A stretch of DNA of 64,000 nt from Podaxis mareebaensis (Eukaryota > Basidiomycota > Agaricomycetes > Agaricales > Agaricaceae): the NCBI GenBank assembly GCA_018524725.1, contig JAEUWP010000402.1:223512-287511 (forward strand), in the 5' to 3' direction. Numbering within the stretch: position 1 is the first letter of the stretch; every line of letters begins with the position of its first letter. Made by a program: the position numbers and the translations under genes. The notes beneath the pieces are model-generated. The model ran no database searches. It saw only the letters and a program-made list of their open reading frames with translations, and had not been told where the DNA came from. Positions 60,677-64,000 of this stretch are shown one piece after another.

Positions 60677-63600
60677 TCAGAGAGAAGATAGAGGATCAGG
60701 CTTGTCAGGATAGCTGGCATGAAAGTCAGCTACTAACTCTTGCATGTGTTCAAGTTCCTTAGCTGTCAGCCAACTAAACTCTTCATCCGTACCTTTATAA
60801 CTGGCCCAAATGACTTTGTACAGGAGTGGACACATCCGGCAGTGCTGGTCAATCTTGGAATCCACAATCCACTCAATCTCATATTCAGGTTCACTGTCAA
60901 TGATGACTGGAGGTGGAGGTGGAGGGACACGGTTAGGAATAGTGTTGGGAGTAGAAGGCTCAAGCATGGAAATATAAAAGACAGGATGAATGGCATGCAT
61001 AGAGTTGGGGAGTTGGAGGGTAAAGGAATGAGAACCAGCTTGAGCGATGATCTTGTATGGACCTAAGAACTTCTCAGATAATTTCTTTGAAGGTCTAGTG
61101 GTCTGGAAGAACTGGGCTTTGATGAAGACTTTATCGCCAACTTTGAAGTCCAGAGTGGACAGACAATGGGCATCCATGGACACCTGGTAATGCTCCTGGG
61201 CTCAGGTGATTTCAGTCTTGAGAGCAGAATGTAAGTCATCGAGGTCAACTGTGAAGTCTCAGGCCCAGGTAGACACAAGATTGCATTCAGGATGGATGGA
61301 GATGGCAGGGTGATAACCCTTGTTAGTAAAGAACAGAGAGACACTGGTGGTAGTATTAGGAGCATTGTTGTAGGTGAACTCTGCAATAGGAAGTAAGTCA
61401 GCCCAATTGTCCTGCTGATAATTGCAATATACTTGGAGGTATTGTTTGAGCATCTGGTTCATTTGCTCAGTCTGTCTGTCGCCTTCCGGATGATATCCAG
61501 ACATGAAGTGCAGCTTCATATCCAGAGCCTTGCCCAAGGACTGGAAGAAGTGTGAGACGAATTCAGAGCTGCAATCAGATGTGACATGAGAGGGGACACC
61601 ATGCTTTGAGAATACATGGAGGATGAATAGGCAGGCGAGTTCAGTGGAGGTAATGGTATCGTGAGTCAGAATGAAGATGCTTTGCTTGGTGAGATGATCA
61701 ATGATTACAAGGATAGTATCAAAGCCAGAGGACTTGGGGAGCTTCTCAATGAAGTCCATAGAGATGGAATGCCAAGGGCAATCTGGAATAGGGAGTTGCT
61801 TGAGGTTTCTGTACAGCTGATGACATTGTGACTTGCTCTGCATACAGGTTATGCAGCTTTTGCAGAAGTCCTTGATGAAGGAGCAGACATTCAGCCAGGT
61901 ATAGTTACAATGGACCAACTCTAGAGTCTTGTTCTAACTGAAGTGTCTGGAAAGTATATGATCATGCTTGTACTGGAGGACTTGCAAGTGGAGGTCATTA
62001 GAATTGGGGACATAAATGTGGCTGTCAAGGTGGAGGAAACCATCTGAATCCACAGACTAGCAACCTTGGGGGTTAGAGATATGCTCAGTGGCAAGGGGAT
62101 TGAAAGGGAGAGTAGAAAGGATGTTGGAATGGAGCTGCTCATAGTCAAGGACCACGGCCACTTGGAGGGAAGGGGAAAAGAGGGAGGTGGCCTGGATAGA
62201 GGCCACAAGTTGCTCTTGAGTGAAGACAGGTCTAAAGTTGTGAGGATTTACCATGGTGTAGCCATTATTCCCCCCTTTAGGATAGATGTCCCATCGTCTA
62301 GTCAAAGTGTCCAGTTTTGTCCTGAGGCGTCCAGGATAGAAGTGGATGATGAGATTGAACTGCAACAAGTACTCTGACCAATGAGCCTGGCAACAGGTCA
62401 GAACTTTGGTAGTAGAGAAATACTCAAGATTCTTGTGATCAGTGACCACATCAATGGGTAAGGTGGAGCCTTCAAGATAGTGTCACCAGACACAGAAAGC
62501 CTTGAAGATGGCTAGAAGTTCCTTGTCGTGAGTATCATAGTTAGATTCGGACATATTGAAAGTGCAGGAATGGAAAGCAATGGGATGAATGTCACTGTCA
62601 GGAGCAATGATGGAAAGAATGGCAGCCAGGGCATAGTCTGATGTGTCAGTCTCAACAATAATCTGAGAGTCTGGAATCCAGTGAGTCAAGACTGGAGCTG
62701 TGGTGAAAGCCTTTTTGAGTGCCTCAAATGCTTTGCAACACTCCACTGTGAAGTTCCAGGGAGCACCCTTGCAGGTGAGATGGGTCAGGGGAACTATGAT
62801 GTCAGAATAGCCATGAATGAAACAGTGGTAGAAGTTAGTGAAACCTAGGAAGGACTGAATGTCCTTGACTTTCTTTGGCTTGGGCCAATCTTGAATGATC
62901 TTGACTTTGTCTTCAGACATCTTGAGACTGTCCAGGGACAAGATGTAACCAAGGTATTCGACTGCTTCCAAATGGAACTCACACTTGTCCACTTGTGTGT
63001 ACAAGCCATACTTGCAGAGCTGATGGAGGACTTCCCAGACATGTTGTTTATGTTGGGAGATGTCATCCGAGTAGATCAGTATATCATCAAGATAGATAGT
63101 GACACATACATCTAGTAGATCACCAAAGATGTTGTTCATGAAGTGCTGGAAAGCTGCCAGAGCATTGGTGAGTCTGAATGGCATAACCATCCATTCAAAG
63201 GACCTGTAGCAGGTCCAGAAGGCAGTTTTCCACTCATCTCTCTCAGCTATCCAGATGAGATGATAGGCATGATGGAGATCTATCTTGGTGTAGATGCGAG
63301 CTTTGCGGGGAGAATCAAGGAGGTTGGAAATCAGGGGAAGGGGATAATGGTCTTTCTTGGTGATCTTGTTGAGTCCACAGAAGTCAATGCAAAGGTGGAG
63401 AGAGCCATCTTTCTTGCAGACAAAGAGGACCAGATCACCATGTGGAGAGGTTGACAGACAAATGAAGCTGATGGACAAGTGTTCATCAATAAATTTCCTT
63501 AATGCTTCCAGCTCAACCTGGGATAGAGAGTAAATGGTCCTGATAGGAGGACTAGCACCCTCTTCCAGATTGATTTTAAGGTCATATGGACAATGCAGAG

Positions 63601-63860
63601 GCAACGTATCTATGCAGACCTTGCTGAAGACATCAGCGAATTTGTGATACTCTGAGAAAACGTTTGACAGATTGATGGGCTCGGAGGACTGGGCAGACCC
63701 AGCAGAGACAGACGGAGAATGGATGTTGAAAGTAAAGGGAACTGAACCAGGAAGACGAGACACACACAGGAAAGCTGCAGTGCCAATCAGGTTGATATGA
63801 GGACAGAGCAGAGGTGAATTGGACAGAGCAGAGGTGAATTGGATGGAGTGGAGGAATCAG
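60677..63860 (-). pseudogene. Ty3/Gypsy pol remnant: reverse transcriptase, RNase H, integrase, chromodomain-like end
   Basis: A single minus-strand frame runs over 3 kb. The reverse transcriptase has KKDGSLHLCIDF, YPLPLISNLLD, IYTKIDLHHAYH and the catalytic YLDDILIYSDD. RNase H has IVETDTSDYALAAIL and the start of a DKELLA box. The integrase keeps its DDE residues (SMDFIEKLP, HVTSDCSSEF, GYHPEGDRQTEQ) and is preceded by a damaged zinc-binding part. The end has VGDKVFIKAQFFQTTRPSKKL and a chromodomain-like EYEIEWIVDSKI..YKVIWASY..EEFSWL, which may aim integration at heterochromatin. Premature stops lie at 62483-62485, 62057-62059, 61934-61936, 61259-61261 and 61202-61204. I see no indel in this span. 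Many Arg positions conserved in such proteins are Cys, His or Trp here. Confidence 0.88.
63801..63840. repeat. Exact 20-bp tandem duplication
   Basis: Positions 63801-63820 and 63821-63840 are identical (GGACAGAGCAGAGGTGAATT). The unit is not a multiple of three and lies in the upstream part of the pol frame. Confidence 0.9.
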
Positions 63861-63897
63861 GTGTAGAAGACAGGGGGATGTGATCTAGTGTTGCCAC

Positions 63898-63927
63898 GGC
63901 TCAGCTCAGCTCAGCTCAGCTCAGCTC
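63898..63927. repeat. Pentanucleotide microsatellite (GCTCA)n
   Basis: About five to six perfect copies of TCAGC in tandem, inside the retroelement upstream of pol. Confidence 0.85.
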
Positions 63928-64000
63928 GATTCAGGCATGGCTTAGCTTCAGAAAGGCTCAGGAGCCATCAGGGAGCCAGACAGCCAGCTTGGCTCCAGCT

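Larger units (their letters stand above)
58311..64000 (-). mobile_element. Ty3/Gypsy LTR retrotransposon, decayed, right part outside the window
   Basis: Minus-strand pol (reverse transcriptase, RNase H, integrase, chromodomain-like end) occupies 63860-60677. A polypurine tract lies at 59010-59000 and a long terminal repeat to its left. The order pol, then PPT, then LTR fixes the orientation; gag and the 5' LTR must lie beyond 64000. Between pol and the PPT lies a plus-strand reading frame in antisense. The whole block is poor in CG and rich in TG and CA compared with the host genes; 62581-62880 has no CG at all. The left boundary is placed within about 30 nt by the end of the F-box homology. 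Confidence 0.85.

Overview
The window is nuclear DNA of a filamentous basidiomycete, most likely a mushroom-forming Agaricomycete. Genes are cut by many short introns (about 45-110 nt, GT..AG). The gene families are typical of that class: NACHT NTPases, F-box proteins, an Egh16-like secreted protein, a ran1-like kinase and a Ty3/Gypsy element. A nuclear tRNA-Thr gene carries a 12-nt intron. Exon joins given here were worked out by eye from splice sites and reading phase; where a length in residues is given, the exon lengths sum to a whole reading frame.

Layout. 0-2.2 kb: a NACHT NTPase gene on the minus strand, running off the left edge and carrying an in-frame stop. 6.3-7.7 kb: a secreted beta-carbonic anhydrase. 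10.4-12.1 and 16.9-18.8 kb: two minus-strand paralogues encoding seven-membrane-segment proteins. 20.3 kb: a 161-bp inverted-repeat element that looks like a MITE. 23.3-24.5 kb: an aldo-keto reductase of the xylose reductase type. 25.3-27.5 kb: a second, decayed NACHT gene. 28.0-30.5 kb: glutamine-fructose-6-phosphate aminotransferase (first step to chitin precursors). 31.7-33.2 kb: an Egh16-like secreted protein with an Asn/Gly repeat tail. 34-39 kb: weak or hypothetical genes and an F-box gene with a frame break. 40.3-42.0 kb: a class 3 lipase with the tRNA-Thr gene just upstream. 42.4-45.5 kb: two small membrane proteins. 46.9-49.6 kb: a protein kinase. 52.3-53.2 kb: a basic protein with a KEN box. 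54.0-56.6 kb: an NCS1 nucleobase permease with a 5-nt microexon and GATA sites upstream. 57.4-58.3 kb: an F-box pseudogene that stops at the edge of a retrotransposon. 58.3-64 kb: a minus-strand Ty3/Gypsy element, decayed by point mutation, with a zinc-cluster-like reading frame in antisense between pol and the 3' LTR.

I see no gene cluster with a shared pathway. The genes are mostly independent. Several long stretches (2.2-6, 7.8-10.4, 12.2-16.9, 18.9-23.2, 49.8-52.2 kb) hold nothing I can recognise. The most interesting items are the antisense frame in the retroelement, its CpG-depleted nonsense-only decay, the intron differences between the membrane-protein paralogues, the microexon, the MITE candidate and the repeat tail on the Egh16-like protein.
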